A stretch of DNA of 28,758 bases, taken from positions 1 to 28,758 of the IMG/VR virus record IMGVR_UViG_3300010354_000442; one strand, written 5' to 3'. The DNA comes from a virus. The notes beneath the pieces are model-generated. The model saw only the letters and a list, made by a program, of their open reading frames with translations. It ran no database searches and had not been told where the DNA came from. A program made the position numbers and the translations under genes. Shown one piece after another: positions 6,163 to 12,977 of this stretch (within the stretch, counting starts at the first letter, position 1; every line of letters begins with the position of its first letter).

Positions 6163-6299
6163 GCTGCCAGCGCTTTTAGAAATACTTCTCGTTGTGTGGT
6201 CCTGGTTTCACTTTCAGTTGCCCACGGCGCGCACCGCGGCCACTGGTTGAAATGGTTCATGGCCATCGGCGCGAAGGCGCGGGGGGTGTAGTCACGCAC
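6135..6299 (-). CDS. small phage protein, unknown function
   Basis: The protein reads VRDYTPRAFAPMAMNHFNQW and continues to a C-terminus ending in ARNINLGH, about 54 residues. The GTG at 6299 was chosen because GGAG lies seven bases upstream and the overlap with the preceding gene is only 8 bases. An ATG at 6344 would force a 53-base overlap. The ending is the same as that of the protein at 2858-3154, through the 54-bp repeat. Confidence 0.55.
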   Translation of the reverse strand: MRDYTPRAFAPMAMNHFNQWPRCAPWATESETRTTQREVFLKALAAARNINLGH

Positions 6300-6423
6300 G
6301 CACTCGCTCCTCGGTTGTGAACCTGTGGCCGTTGGCGCATTCATACCGGCGCACGCAGGTTCCGTCCTTGCGTCGGCGGGTCTCCAGCACGAACGTCCAC
6401 ACTCCGCAATGCACGCACTTCAT
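6292..6423 (-). CDS. 43-aa zinc-ribbon protein (NrdR/Ogr-like finger)
   Basis: This short protein is a single zinc ribbon: CVHC at residues 3-6, then C, H and further Cys in CVRRYECANGHRFTTEE. The pattern resembles the N-terminal finger of NrdR and small phage transcription factors. The ATG at 6423 forms an ATGA overlap with the upstream HTH gene. DNA or RNA binding is likely; the target is unknown. Confidence 0.7.
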   Translation of the reverse strand: MKCVHCGVWTFVLETRRRKDGTCVRRYECANGHRFTTEERVRA

Positions 6424-6785
6424 GCTGCGCCCCCCGCCATGACGTTGATCATCGCCAAGTGGGCCGCCTTTGCGCGGTAGCGCATGGCCCGCTGCGCGGG
6501 GGTCATTCTTTCGCGCTTTGCGTTGCGGCCCTTGCCGATCTTGTAAACCTTGATGCTGTCGCGCCCCATGGTGTCCTTTTCCCAGGCGCAGATATGTGCA
6601 GCGCCAGCGGCGTGCAACTCGCGCGTGTACTGGAGCACGGTCACATAGTGCAGGCCGGTAAGCTCTGCCAGTTCCTGGCAAGTGTGCACGCCTTCGAGCA
6701 TGTGCAGCACAAGCTGGGCATACGACAGCGCGCCGACTTTGACCTGCTTTCGATTCTTTTGGCTAGGCGGTGTGGGCTTGGTCAT
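6420..6785 (-). CDS. winged helix-turn-helix phage protein
   Basis: This 121-residue protein has a central wHTH at about 25-65 (QLVLHMLEGVHTCQELAELTGLHYVTVLQYTRELHAAGAAHI) and a basic C-terminal tail (KIGKGRNAKRERMTPAQRAMRYRAK). It probably binds DNA as a small regulator. Its start overlaps the VRR-NUC stop by ATGA, and its stop overlaps the next zinc-ribbon gene, so it lies in the early operon. Confidence 0.75.
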   Translation of the reverse strand: MTKPTPPSQKNRKQVKVGALSYAQLVLHMLEGVHTCQELAELTGLHYVTVLQYTRELHAAGAAHICAWEKDTMGRDSIKVYKIGKGRNAKRERMTPAQRAMRYRAKAAHLAMINVMAGGAA

Positions 6786-7114
6786 GCCAACAACCCCTCA
6801 ACGCCCTCGATGCTGTCGATTACCACCACGCGCTGGCCCATGGCGCGCATGCGCTCGTGCTCGCGCACCTGGCTGGGGCGGGGCCCCTGACCAGGGGCTT
6901 TTAGTTCGACCCAGTACAGCGCGGAAGGCCGCGCCAACTTGTCAACGTAGCGGGTTCCCCAAGGGCCATCTTGGCGAACACGCTCTATGATTTCGGGCAA
7001 CATCACCACCCTGTCGGGGGCGCTTTTCCTGCCGACCCACTGGACTTTACGCACCTCGCCGCCAAGTTCCTTCACGCGCTTGACTAGGTGCGCTTCGATT
7101 GTGGACTCACGCAT
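6782..7114 (-). CDS. VRR-NUC domain nuclease
   Basis: This 110-residue protein starts MRESTIEAHLVKRVKELGG and has KSAPDRVVMLP near 29-39 and ALYWVELKAPGQGPRPSQVREHERM near 64-88. These are the PD-(D/E)xK motifs of stand-alone VRR-NUC proteins (E at the start, PD, ExK). Such phage nucleases may resolve branched DNA and often sit next to SNF2-like helicases, as here. An ATGA overlap couples it to the next gene. Confidence 0.88.
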   Translation of the reverse strand: MRESTIEAHLVKRVKELGGEVRKVQWVGRKSAPDRVVMLPEIIERVRQDGPWGTRYVDKLARPSALYWVELKAPGQGPRPSQVREHERMRAMGQRVVVIDSIEGVEGLLA

Positions 7115-7117
7115 TGC

Positions 7118-7288
7118 TCACCCCCACACCAGCAAAATGAACCCGACAGCGGCGGCGGCGAGCGTACAGCCGAACAGCACCACGGCGTCGGCGGTATCGT
7201 TGCGCTGCTGGCGCTCGATGGGGTCGGCGCTTGGGATAAACACCGCGTCGTGCATGCTGCGCGGGGTGGTGAAGTGAGAGGGTTTCAT
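7118..7288 (-). CDS. 56-aa single-TM phage protein (MKPSHFTTPR type)
   Basis: This short ORF starts MKPSHFTTPRSMHDAVF and ends with one hydrophobic helix of about 20 residues (AVVLFGCTLAAAAVGFILLVWG). MKPxHFTTPR openings with a C-terminal TM segment are familiar in phage early regions, with unknown function. AAGGA lies eight bases before the ATG at 7288. It is the first gene after the operator-promoter at 7320-7349, so it leads the accessory operon. Its stop is three bases before the VRR-NUC start. Confidence 0.75.
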   Translation of the reverse strand: MKPSHFTTPRSMHDAVFIPSADPIERQQRNDTADAVVLFGCTLAAAAVGFILLVWG

Positions 7289-7319
7289 GGTTTGCATCCT
7301 TGCTGTTGTTGATGTCTGA

Positions 7320-7349
7320 AGTTTAGCACTTGCTAAATGCTACGGGCAA
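7320..7349 (-). promoter_or_regulatory. leftward sigma70 promoter with palindromic operator
   Basis: Read leftward, there is TTGCCC (7349-7344), 18 bases, then TAAACT (7325-7320). The spacer and -10 box contain a perfect operator, TTTAGCA-CT-TGCTAAA, at 7322-7337. The operator half also supplies an extended -10 (TGC before TAAACT). It drives the accessory operon starting at 7288. The same arrangement recurs at 11.0 and 12.8 kb. Confidence 0.75.
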
Positions 7350-7350
7350 A

Positions 7351-7370
7351 TAAAAACCCCTCGGTGGGGT
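7351..7370 (-). terminator. intrinsic terminator of the replication operon
   Basis: The stem ACCCC/GGGGT at 7356-7360 and 7366-7370 has a five-base loop and, read leftward, is followed by a T run. It lies just past the stop of the 70-aa gene at 7377 and just before the next promoter, so it separates the replication operon from the accessory operon. Confidence 0.75.
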
Positions 7371-7376
7371 AGGGTA

Positions 7377-7589
7377 TTAGTTGCTTTCCAGTTCCTCTAC
7401 CTTGGCAGCCAAGTCGTCTACTTGCCTAGCCAGCCTATCGTTTTCGGCCTGAAAATAATCAAGGTCGGCGCGCAGGTCCGCATCACCGTCAACCGCGCTG
7501 GCGTACGCAGCGGCCAGTGCCGTGTCGCCGGTGGCGTGGTGCCAGCGCTCCAGTTCCTCGGGGCTCAGGTTTGTGGGTGGGGTTTTCAT
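7377..7589 (-). CDS. small coiled-coil phage protein
   Basis: This 70-residue protein ends in a heptad-like helix (DYFQAENDRLARQVDDLAAKVEELESN), likely a leucine-zipper coiled coil. The N-terminal part (SPEELERWHHATGDTALAAAYASA) is also helical. AAAGGA lies seven bases before the ATG, which is three bases after the polymerase stop. It is the last gene before a terminator. The function is unknown. Confidence 0.75.
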   Translation of the reverse strand: MKTPPTNLSPEELERWHHATGDTALAAAYASAVDGDADLRADLDYFQAENDRLARQVDDLAAKVEELESN

Positions 7590-7592
7590 GGG

Positions 7593-9671
7593 TCAGTCCT
7601 TTCGATAGCGGGTGGTCTCGAAGCCAGCGGCAGCCAGCGGGATGCCCTTCGCCCATGCCGGTGCGGTGGCCATCATCCGGCCCAGCACGTCGGCGTTGAA
7701 CTCGGGGCTATCGGGGGTCTCGGTCAGCAGTTCGTCGTGCACTGACAGCACGATCTCGTAGCCCACGGCTTCGATGCCTGGCATGTTGTAGGCTAGAACG
7801 TCGCGGGCGAATGCCTGGGTGGCGTTCTCCACCAGCTTGCCGCCGTAGGTTTTGATGCGCCCCCACTGGCGGGTGTACTGGTTGACGCCGAAGTACGTGA
7901 TTTGCCCGTCGTCGTCCACGCTGGGGTTGATGTAGCAGAGATACCGCCCACTTGGCAGCCGGATGCGCAGCCAGGCGCCATCGCGCCGAGCCCGCAGGTG
8001 CTCGCCAATCGGGAAAATCACGCCGGGGTTGCTGATGGCCGCGCGCACGCTGTCGCCCGCTGCTTTCCACAGCGCGCTGGTCATAGGGTGTGCTTCGCGC
8101 CAGGCCTTCTTCAGCACCTCGCACGCCACGTAGATACGCTCGGGCAGGCCCAGCGTGCGTTTCTTGCTGGTGGCCCACTTCCATACGCCCTGTGCGTCGG
8201 TCAGTGCTTCGCGCGACGCGGTGCTGTAGACCGCATCGGCAAGCTGGCCCAAGTCCATGTTGTAGACCGCGGCAAAAGTTAGGAACGCGGCGACACCGCC
8301 CTCGTACCCTAGGCCCAGCTCCATCACCTTACCGATCTGGCGCTTTTGGCCGGTGGCTTCCTTGGGGTCGATGTTGAACGACCGACCGTAGGCCACCTTG
8401 TATAAGTCCTCGCCCACGCCCGCGTCGAAGTCTGCAAACGCTTTCAGTTTCCACCGCTCGCCCGCCAGGAACGCCAAGCCCCGGCCCTCGATGTTGGACA
8501 GGTCGGCGATAACCAGTTTCTTCCCGTGCGGCGCCACGATGCACCCGCGCACGGTGTTGGCTGTCAGGCGCATCACGTTGTCGAAAAACATATCGGCGCA
8601 ACCCGCTTTCAGCGCGTCGATGCCCTCGTCAATCTGCGCCTGCTTCATGTCCGGGCGGGGCATATTCTGCGGCTGGAAGATGCGCCCGGCCCACCGCGCG
8701 GTGCGCGTCGCGCCAGCGAACTGCAACGTGTTGCGCAAGCGACCGTCTGCACTGGTGGCCTTGACCAGCGCGCCGTACTTGGCCGTGCTGGTCTTTGTGG
8801 CTTCGAGGCGAATGGACAGCAGCAGGCGCACACCTTCGGGCAAGTCTGGATCATCGACGCGACGTCGCAGGGTGTCGGCCCTCATATCGGGCAGGTCCAC
8901 GCCGTGCTCGGCGCAGATAAACGCCAGTAGCTGGTCGCGCTTGCTGGCCGATTGCACCAGCCCGTCGGTGGCGTCCTGCACGGCCTGCTTCAGGCGCTTT
9001 TGTTCGACGGCCACCGCGTCGATGGCGGCGGTGGCCAGGTCAACGTCCACGGCCACGCCGCGGTCGTTGATCCGCTGGTCGAGATGCCAAAGCGCTAACT
9101 CGGGGTGACCGGCGCGGTAGTTCCAGCTTGGTAAACGACTGTCGATGGCGCGCATGGCCACGATATCCTGGCGGCTGTACTCCAGAAACTCGGCCCACTC
9201 CTTCGGGTGGGTTGCGCGCGTGGCGCGGCGCAACGCGTGACCCTTTGGCCTGGGTTTGCAAAACAGTTGGATCAGTTCGCGCCCGCGCTTGTCCTTCGCC
9301 TGGTCGGCTTCCAGGCCGACGATCTGGCCGATCTTGTCAAGGCTGCCGGGCAGGCCGTGGGCCATGGCCTTGATCATGGTGTCCTGCCAGCGCTCCACAG
9401 GCACGTCGATGCCCCAGCAGTGGCGTAGCAAAGTGCGGTCGAACATTGAATTGTGAAAAATCAACGTGACGGACGGGTCTGCCAAAAGCGCCATTGACTC
9501 GGCGCTGGGCTTGCCGTCGTCGCTCAAGTCCTCAACAACGGGTTCACCATCGTCAACCGCCCATTGCCAAACTATCACCCGCGTAGATTCATGCTCTGCG
9601 TAGCGATGTGTCCCGTGGGCTTTCAGGTCGCACTCGCTGAACGTTTCGGTGTCGCCCCACAGAATCGTCAT
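7593..9671 (-). CDS. family A DNA polymerase with 3'-5' exonuclease
   Basis: This 692-residue replicative polymerase has an N-terminal proofreading domain: Exo I DTE at 7-9, Exo II HNSMFD at 73-78, Exo III YSRQD at 165-169. The polymerase motifs follow: motif A VIADLSNIEGRG with D390 and E395, motif B around KRQIGKVMELGLGYEGG (443-459), and motif C HDE at 645-647. All key residues are present. There is no 5'-3' exonuclease domain. The ATG at 9671 overlaps the HNH gene stop by ATGA. It works with the ssDNA-binding protein, DUF2800 nuclease and primase-helicase encoded nearby. Confidence 0.95.
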   Translation of the reverse strand: MTILWGDTETFSECDLKAHGTHRYAEHESTRVIVWQWAVDDGEPVVEDLSDDGKPSAESMALLADPSVTLIFHNSMFDRTLLRHCWGIDVPVERWQDTMIKAMAHGLPGSLDKIGQIVGLEADQAKDKRGRELIQLFCKPRPKGHALRRATRATHPKEWAEFLEYSRQDIVAMRAIDSRLPSWNYRAGHPELALWHLDQRINDRGVAVDVDLATAAIDAVAVEQKRLKQAVQDATDGLVQSASKRDQLLAFICAEHGVDLPDMRADTLRRRVDDPDLPEGVRLLLSIRLEATKTSTAKYGALVKATSADGRLRNTLQFAGATRTARWAGRIFQPQNMPRPDMKQAQIDEGIDALKAGCADMFFDNVMRLTANTVRGCIVAPHGKKLVIADLSNIEGRGLAFLAGERWKLKAFADFDAGVGEDLYKVAYGRSFNIDPKEATGQKRQIGKVMELGLGYEGGVAAFLTFAAVYNMDLGQLADAVYSTASREALTDAQGVWKWATSKKRTLGLPERIYVACEVLKKAWREAHPMTSALWKAAGDSVRAAISNPGVIFPIGEHLRARRDGAWLRIRLPSGRYLCYINPSVDDDGQITYFGVNQYTRQWGRIKTYGGKLVENATQAFARDVLAYNMPGIEAVGYEIVLSVHDELLTETPDSPEFNADVLGRMMATAPAWAKGIPLAAAGFETTRYRKD

Positions 9672-10156
9672 GCTCGACTCCAGGTGTAGCCGTAGGCGCT
9701 TTTCTTTTTCCCGGTCAAGCAGTGATTTATCGCTGAACTGGCTTTCCCTGCTAGTGCTTTTTCAGCATCAAGCTGGCTGTTAAACCTCACCGCAAAACCA
9801 CCATTCAGCGGGGTGCCAACTACAGCAAAACGCGTGGGGCCTTTATGCCCATTCGCGTATGCGTGTTGGATGTTTTTGCTGCGCGTAACCCACTCTAGGT
9901 TTGTCGCGCAGTTGTTCACCTTTTTGGTGTCTCTGTGGTTCACCTCTGCCCCTGCAAACCACCCGTTTACGAACGCTTCGGCAACGAGTGTGTGAACCAG
10001 ACGGACCCGACGCACGCCGTCAAGATACAAGTGCACAACAAGGTAGCCGCTGTTTTGCGGCTGGGGGCGCAAAGACCCCTTCACGCCGCGTACACGGCCC
10101 AAGTCGCTCACTTGATACCGGCCTTCATAGCCAGGGATGTCTTTCCACTGTTCCAT
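9668..10156 (-). CDS. NUMOD4/HNH homing-type endonuclease
   Basis: This 162-residue protein starts with a NUMOD4 motif (WKDIPGYEGRYQVSDLGRVRG, about 4-24). An HNH_3 core follows (LVHTLVAEAFVNG...EVNHRDTKKVNNCATNLEWVTRSKNIQHAY, about 54-100). Such genes are usually free-standing homing endonucleases. It lies between the ssDNA-binding and polymerase genes, a common insertion place in phages, yet its stop is fused to the polymerase start by ATGA, so it is translationally integrated. No intron boundary is seen. The ribosome site is weak. Confidence 0.9.
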   Translation of the reverse strand: MEQWKDIPGYEGRYQVSDLGRVRGVKGSLRPQPQNSGYLVVHLYLDGVRRVRLVHTLVAEAFVNGWFAGAEVNHRDTKKVNNCATNLEWVTRSKNIQHAYANGHKGPTRFAVVGTPLNGGFAVRFNSQLDAEKALAGKASSAINHCLTGKKKSAYGYTWSRA

Positions 10157-10398
10157 TTCCCGCTTTCAAAAATAGTTGGCCCGTTCCCCGAGATGCCCCG
10201 ACATCCGTTACCACCTCGGCGGGGCTGTCCCGTGCATCCCCCTGAAGAAATTGATTGCGGGAGAGGGTCGCACGTAATCTCGGGGCTGGTTGGCGGCTGG
10301 TGCCATGGCCACCTCGGATTTCCGAGGTCCCGCTGTTTTGCAGGGTCTCCACATTCTGGAGGACCTGCAAAACAGCCCTGTTACCAGGGCTGGGTGCT
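10157..10398 (-). other. structured intergenic stretch with three hairpins
   Basis: This 242-base gap lies in an otherwise gapless operon. It holds three inverted repeats: 10374-10391 (AGCCCTG/CAGGGCT; loop GTAA when read leftward, a GNRA tetraloop), 10332-10376 (13 perfect pairs GCTGTTTTGCAGG plus about five to six inner pairs) and 10311-10328 (ACCTCGGA/TCCGAGGT, two-base loop). The first two overlap by three bases. A possible 32-aa ORF follows at 10208-10306. Confidence 0.8.
10208..10306 (-). CDS. possible 32-aa ORF behind a hairpin-sequestered ribosome site
   Basis: The frame reads MAPAANQPRDYVRPSPAINF followed by FRGMHGTAPPRW and a TAA stop. A GAGGT ribosome site lies four bases before the ATG and forms the 3' arm of the perfect hairpin at 10311-10328, so folding would hide it. 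No family is recognised. It is the only plausible frame in the gap, and it could be regulated, or be chance. Confidence 0.35.
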   Translation of the reverse strand: MAPAANQPRDYVRPSPAINFFRGMHGTAPPRW

Positions 10399-10977
10399 TT
10401 ACGCGAAGTCGTCGGCACCAGCGCCTTCGGTCACTTCCTCGAACTCGTCAGCATCGGCGGGACGCCCTGCACTGAAGCTGTCGCCGTCGCGCAGGAACTG
10501 AATGCCGCGCAGTTGGGCGTTGATGCGCTGGCCGTAGTTGTTGTCCTGCGCCCAAAACTCGATGCTAGCGTTAACGTAGCAACCAGGGTAAGGGCGGCCT
10601 GACTTCGCAGACAGCGGCGAGCGGTCGCGGTCGATGACCGTGGGCGCTGCGTTTTCCTGCGCCGCTGCGCTGATGAAGAAGTTGCCGGGGAACCCGTCGT
10701 ATTTGACCTTGGTGTCCCCGTCGTGCAGCGCCAGCTTATCCTGCTTGTCCAGGCCCTTGACCATGGCGGCGGCCTTGTCGCGCCACTTGTCCTTTGCCAC
10801 GGCTTCCTGCTTTGTGCGAATCTCGGCAAGCTGAGGGTGGTCGGCGGGGATGATCAGCGTGGCGCTGTAGCGGGGCTTGCCTTCACCGGCCACCGTGGTG
10901 GGCTCGAACAGGTTGGGGAATGCCAGGCGCACGTCTTTGAGAAGCAAGCGGCCAATGGGTTGGTTTTGTGTTGCCAT
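10399..10977 (-). CDS. Enc34-type ssDNA-binding protein (DUF2815)
   Basis: This 192-residue protein (VRLAFPNLFEPTTVAGEGKPRYSATLIIP near 16-44; PYPGCYVNASIEFWAQDNNYGQRINAQLRGIQFLRDGDSF near 129-168) has the OB-fold pattern of the DUF2815/Enc34 family. It ends in an acidic tail (EFEEVTEGAGADDFA), as usual for ssDNA-binding proteins that recruit partners. AAGGA lies upstream of the ATG at 10977. It has its own operator-promoter at 11013-11041, which would raise its level above that of the upstream nuclease gene. Confidence 0.9.
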   Translation of the reverse strand: MATQNQPIGRLLLKDVRLAFPNLFEPTTVAGEGKPRYSATLIIPADHPQLAEIRTKQEAVAKDKWRDKAAAMVKGLDKQDKLALHDGDTKVKYDGFPGNFFISAAAQENAAPTVIDRDRSPLSAKSGRPYPGCYVNASIEFWAQDNNYGQRINAQLRGIQFLRDGDSFSAGRPADADEFEEVTEGAGADDFA

Positions 10978-10990
10978 GGTAAAAGTTCCT

Positions 10991-11041
10991 TTTAGCAGTT
11001 GATAACGGTTAGATTGTAGCTGGTGCTAAAGCGTTGGGCAA
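10991..11041 (-). promoter_or_regulatory. leftward promoter with two operator-like sites before the ssDNA-binding gene
   Basis: Read leftward, there is TTGCCC (11041-11036), 17 bases, then TACAAT (11018-11013), a good sigma70 match. A degenerate operator at 11015-11030 (TGTAGCT-GG-TGCTAAA on the plus strand) covers the spacer and -10. A second site, TTTAGCA-GT-TGATAAC, lies at 10991-11006, centres 24 bp apart. The promoter lies between the DUF2800 stop at 11046 and the start at 10977. Confidence 0.65.
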
Positions 11042-11045
11042 GCAC

Positions 11046-12305
11046 TTACGCCAGGTTTTCGAAATCATCGACAGACGGGCGGATGTCGAGGGCGGGGCGC
11101 GAGTCGCTGGCGGGAGCAACGTGGGGCTTGCCTTCAGACTGCGTGATAAGCGCCTGAACCTTGGGCCACTGGCGAGGGCCGATGACTTCGGCCTTGGCCA
11201 GCTTCTCGGCGCTGGTGGGGCTTATAAGGCTGTAGCTGTATATCTGCTCGTGCTTCAGCCGCATAGCTTTGAGCACTTCCTCGGCGGCCTTTTCGTCGGC
11301 CCACTTGCGGTTGCCTTTTTTGCCCTGCACCAGCTTGTAGCCCGGCACTTCCTCGCCAGCCAGCAGGCGGCGCTCGGTCTCTGCGCGGATGGCCTTGCAC
11401 CAGTCCTCGATGAGGTCAACGCGGTTGAGACACGCGGACAGCCATTTTTCGCTCGACTTTGGCGTCGGTTTATATGGCTCGATAAGTGCAAATTCGTCGG
11501 CTGTCGCGGGCTTCGCCGCGGCGGTAAACGCCGCGACTTCATCGCGCAGCGCCGGGCATGTGGCCTTGGCGCGGCAAAACTTGCACTGTTTCTCGCCGGG
11601 ACGCAGGAACGTGTCGTGCCACTCCGCGCGGCGGTGCTCCTCGGGGTGGGCCACCTCCGCATTGGTACACGATGCCACCGCACTGCGCGCAGCACTGCGG
11701 CCCCATGCCTCTAAGTCGGCCACGCTGGTGTCGTACTCGCTGGGCGCCGACTTGATGCGCGGCTGGCTGATAGCCATGCGTACGCGGTCGAAGTCAGCGA
11801 CCAGCCCGTGGTACGCCTGCAACGCACCCAAGGCGTACAGTGACATTTGCGGGTTGCGCTCGGCACTGACCTCAACGCCCATGCCGTACTTGAAATCGAC
11901 CACGATCAACTCGCTGCCGCGGGCCACGATCACGTCGGCGGTGCCCCATGCGTCCGACTCTGGCACGTCCAGGTAACTGGAGTAGTTGACCCGAATGTCT
12001 GCAAACACGATGCCGTCGTCCCCGCGCAGATCGTGCACGTAGTCGATGCACGTCTGGACATGTCCAACCATGTCGTCGTCCACCTCGAACATAAACCCGT
12101 CGGCGTCGATCACACGCCCGATATAGGCGGCAGCAGGGCGGTCCTCCTGCAGCGCCCAGGTCAATACCTGGTGCGCGGCGGTGCCCTCTGCGGCGTACTT
12201 GCTGGAACTGTTGGGCAGCCCAGCCTGCAAAACGTGGGAGCCAGGGCAGAGCATGCGCTGCTCAAAGCCCGAAGCGCTCCATCTCGAATGCGCGGCTTCG
12301 GTCAT
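11046..12305 (-). CDS. DUF2800 family Cas4/RecB-like PD-(D/E)xK nuclease
   Basis: This 419-residue protein has the RecB-type nuclease core: an AAEGTAAH motif near 38-45, GTAD with D124, VVDFKYG with D137 and K139, and NPQMSLYALG with Q153. Four cysteines (C20, C241, C244, C250) match the iron-sulphur cluster layout of Cas4/AddB-like nucleases. A C-terminal helical region of about 160 residues follows. The family is a standard member of phage replication modules with DUF2815 and PolA, probably an exonuclease for recombination or replication. The ATG at 12305 overlaps the upstream stop by one base; an upstream in-frame ATG at 12353 is less likely. Confidence 0.9.
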   Translation of the reverse strand: MTEAAHSRWSASGFEQRMLCPGSHVLQAGLPNSSSKYAAEGTAAHQVLTWALQEDRPAAAYIGRVIDADGFMFEVDDDMVGHVQTCIDYVHDLRGDDGIVFADIRVNYSSYLDVPESDAWGTADVIVARGSELIVVDFKYGMGVEVSAERNPQMSLYALGALQAYHGLVADFDRVRMAISQPRIKSAPSEYDTSVADLEAWGRSAARSAVASCTNAEVAHPEEHRRAEWHDTFLRPGEKQCKFCRAKATCPALRDEVAAFTAAAKPATADEFALIEPYKPTPKSSEKWLSACLNRVDLIEDWCKAIRAETERRLLAGEEVPGYKLVQGKKGNRKWADEKAAEEVLKAMRLKHEQIYSYSLISPTSAEKLAKAEVIGPRQWPKVQALITQSEGKPHVAPASDSRPALDIRPSVDDFENLA

Positions 12306-12766
12306 CACAACTCCGCAATCTTGGCGTTGACGGCGGCCAGGGCTTCGCCCCACTTCGCGCTGTCCAGTTCCTTGAACGTCTTGACGCCCATGCTTGACGC
12401 AACGCTGGCGGCGGCTTCGCGGGACTTACCGGCCAGCGCAAACACTGCTTTTTGCAAGGTTGCGTAATCGACGGGCTCGGTCGAGGAGGCACTCGACACA
12501 GCGGGTGCTTCCTGTGCGGTAGGCGCCGCAGCAGGCTTTGGGTCAGAATGGGACGCCACAGCAAATGCGGGCGCTGCAACTTTGGTCTCGGTCACAGCGG
12601 GGGTAGCTGCAACCTTCGGGGCTTTTGGGGCGGGTTTGTTCAGTTCGGCGGCGGGGATGAACTCGCCGGATTCGAGCGCAAGGCCGGGGGTGACGGTGGC
12701 TTTCTTGTTGGTGAAGAACGCCAGCAGTTCCTGCTCGCTGGTGAAGTTGAGGGTCACTTGAATCAC
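12305..12766 (-). CDS. phage protein with Ala/Pro linker, unknown function
   Basis: This 153-residue protein has an N-terminal segment (IQVTLNFTSEQELLAFFTNKK), a long Ala/Pro-rich linker at about 45-95, and a C-terminal helical domain (YATLQKAVFALAGKSREAAASVASSMGVKTFKELDSAKWGEALAAVNAKIAEL). That domain looks like a small unit seen at the C-terminus of various phage early proteins. GTG at 12766 is the start, with AAAGGA seven bases upstream. It is the first gene of the replication operon. Confidence 0.75.
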   Translation of the reverse strand: MIQVTLNFTSEQELLAFFTNKKATVTPGLALESGEFIPAAELNKPAPKAPKVAATPAVTETKVAAPAFAVASHSDPKPAAAPTAQEAPAVSSASSTEPVDYATLQKAVFALAGKSREAAASVASSMGVKTFKELDSAKWGEALAAVNAKIAEL

Positions 12767-12783
12767 GGTGCTGTCCTTTCAGG

Positions 12784-12834
12784 TTTAGCGGTTGGTGAAT
12801 GGATAGTTTAGCAGGTGCTAAACACACAACGCAA
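12784..12834 (-). promoter_or_regulatory. leftward early promoter with operators
   Basis: Read leftward, there is TTGCGT (12834-12829), 18 bases, then TAAACT (12810-12805). The operator GTTTAGCA-GG-TGCTAAAC at 12806-12823 is an 8-2-8 perfect palindrome inside the promoter. A weaker copy (TTTAGCG-GT-TGGTGAA) lies at 12784-12799, centres about 23 bp apart, which recalls multi-operator phage control regions. It drives the replication operon. Confidence 0.75.
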
Positions 12835-12840
12835 AGAAAA

Positions 12841-12860
12841 GCCCCACAAAGTTGCGGGGC
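12841..12860. terminator. bidirectional intrinsic terminator in the control region
   Basis: GCCCC (12841-12845) and GGGGC (12856-12860) form a stem flanked by A-rich sequence on the left and TTTA on the right. Leftward reading gives the better U-tract (TTTTCTTT). It insulates the leftward promoter from the rightward regulator promoter. Confidence 0.65.
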
Positions 12861-12941
12861 TTTACGTTGACCCAGCGGGCTACTTCAGCGCCGCAAGGCA
12901 TACACGGATTGCATAGCGTCAAGGTATTAAACCTACAGCAT

Positions 12942-12971
12942 TTGACGCAAGCATTTAGCAACAAGTAAAAT
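12942..12971 (+). promoter_or_regulatory. rightward promoter for the regulator gene, leaderless
   Basis: TTGACG (12942-12947), 18 bases, then TAAAAT (12966-12971) is close to the sigma70 consensus. The operator half TTTAGCA lies in the spacer at 12954-12960, with a poor second half. Six bases separate the -10 box from the ATG at 12978, so transcription should start at or next to the start codon. This is like the leaderless repressor mRNA of lambda. Confidence 0.7.
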
Positions 12972-12977
12972 TCACGC

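Noticed and set aside
8398-9108. Rightward ORF (236 codons) within the polymerase gene
   Set aside because: Shadow of the polymerase gene; Ser/Arg/Ala-rich composition typical of an off-frame reading.
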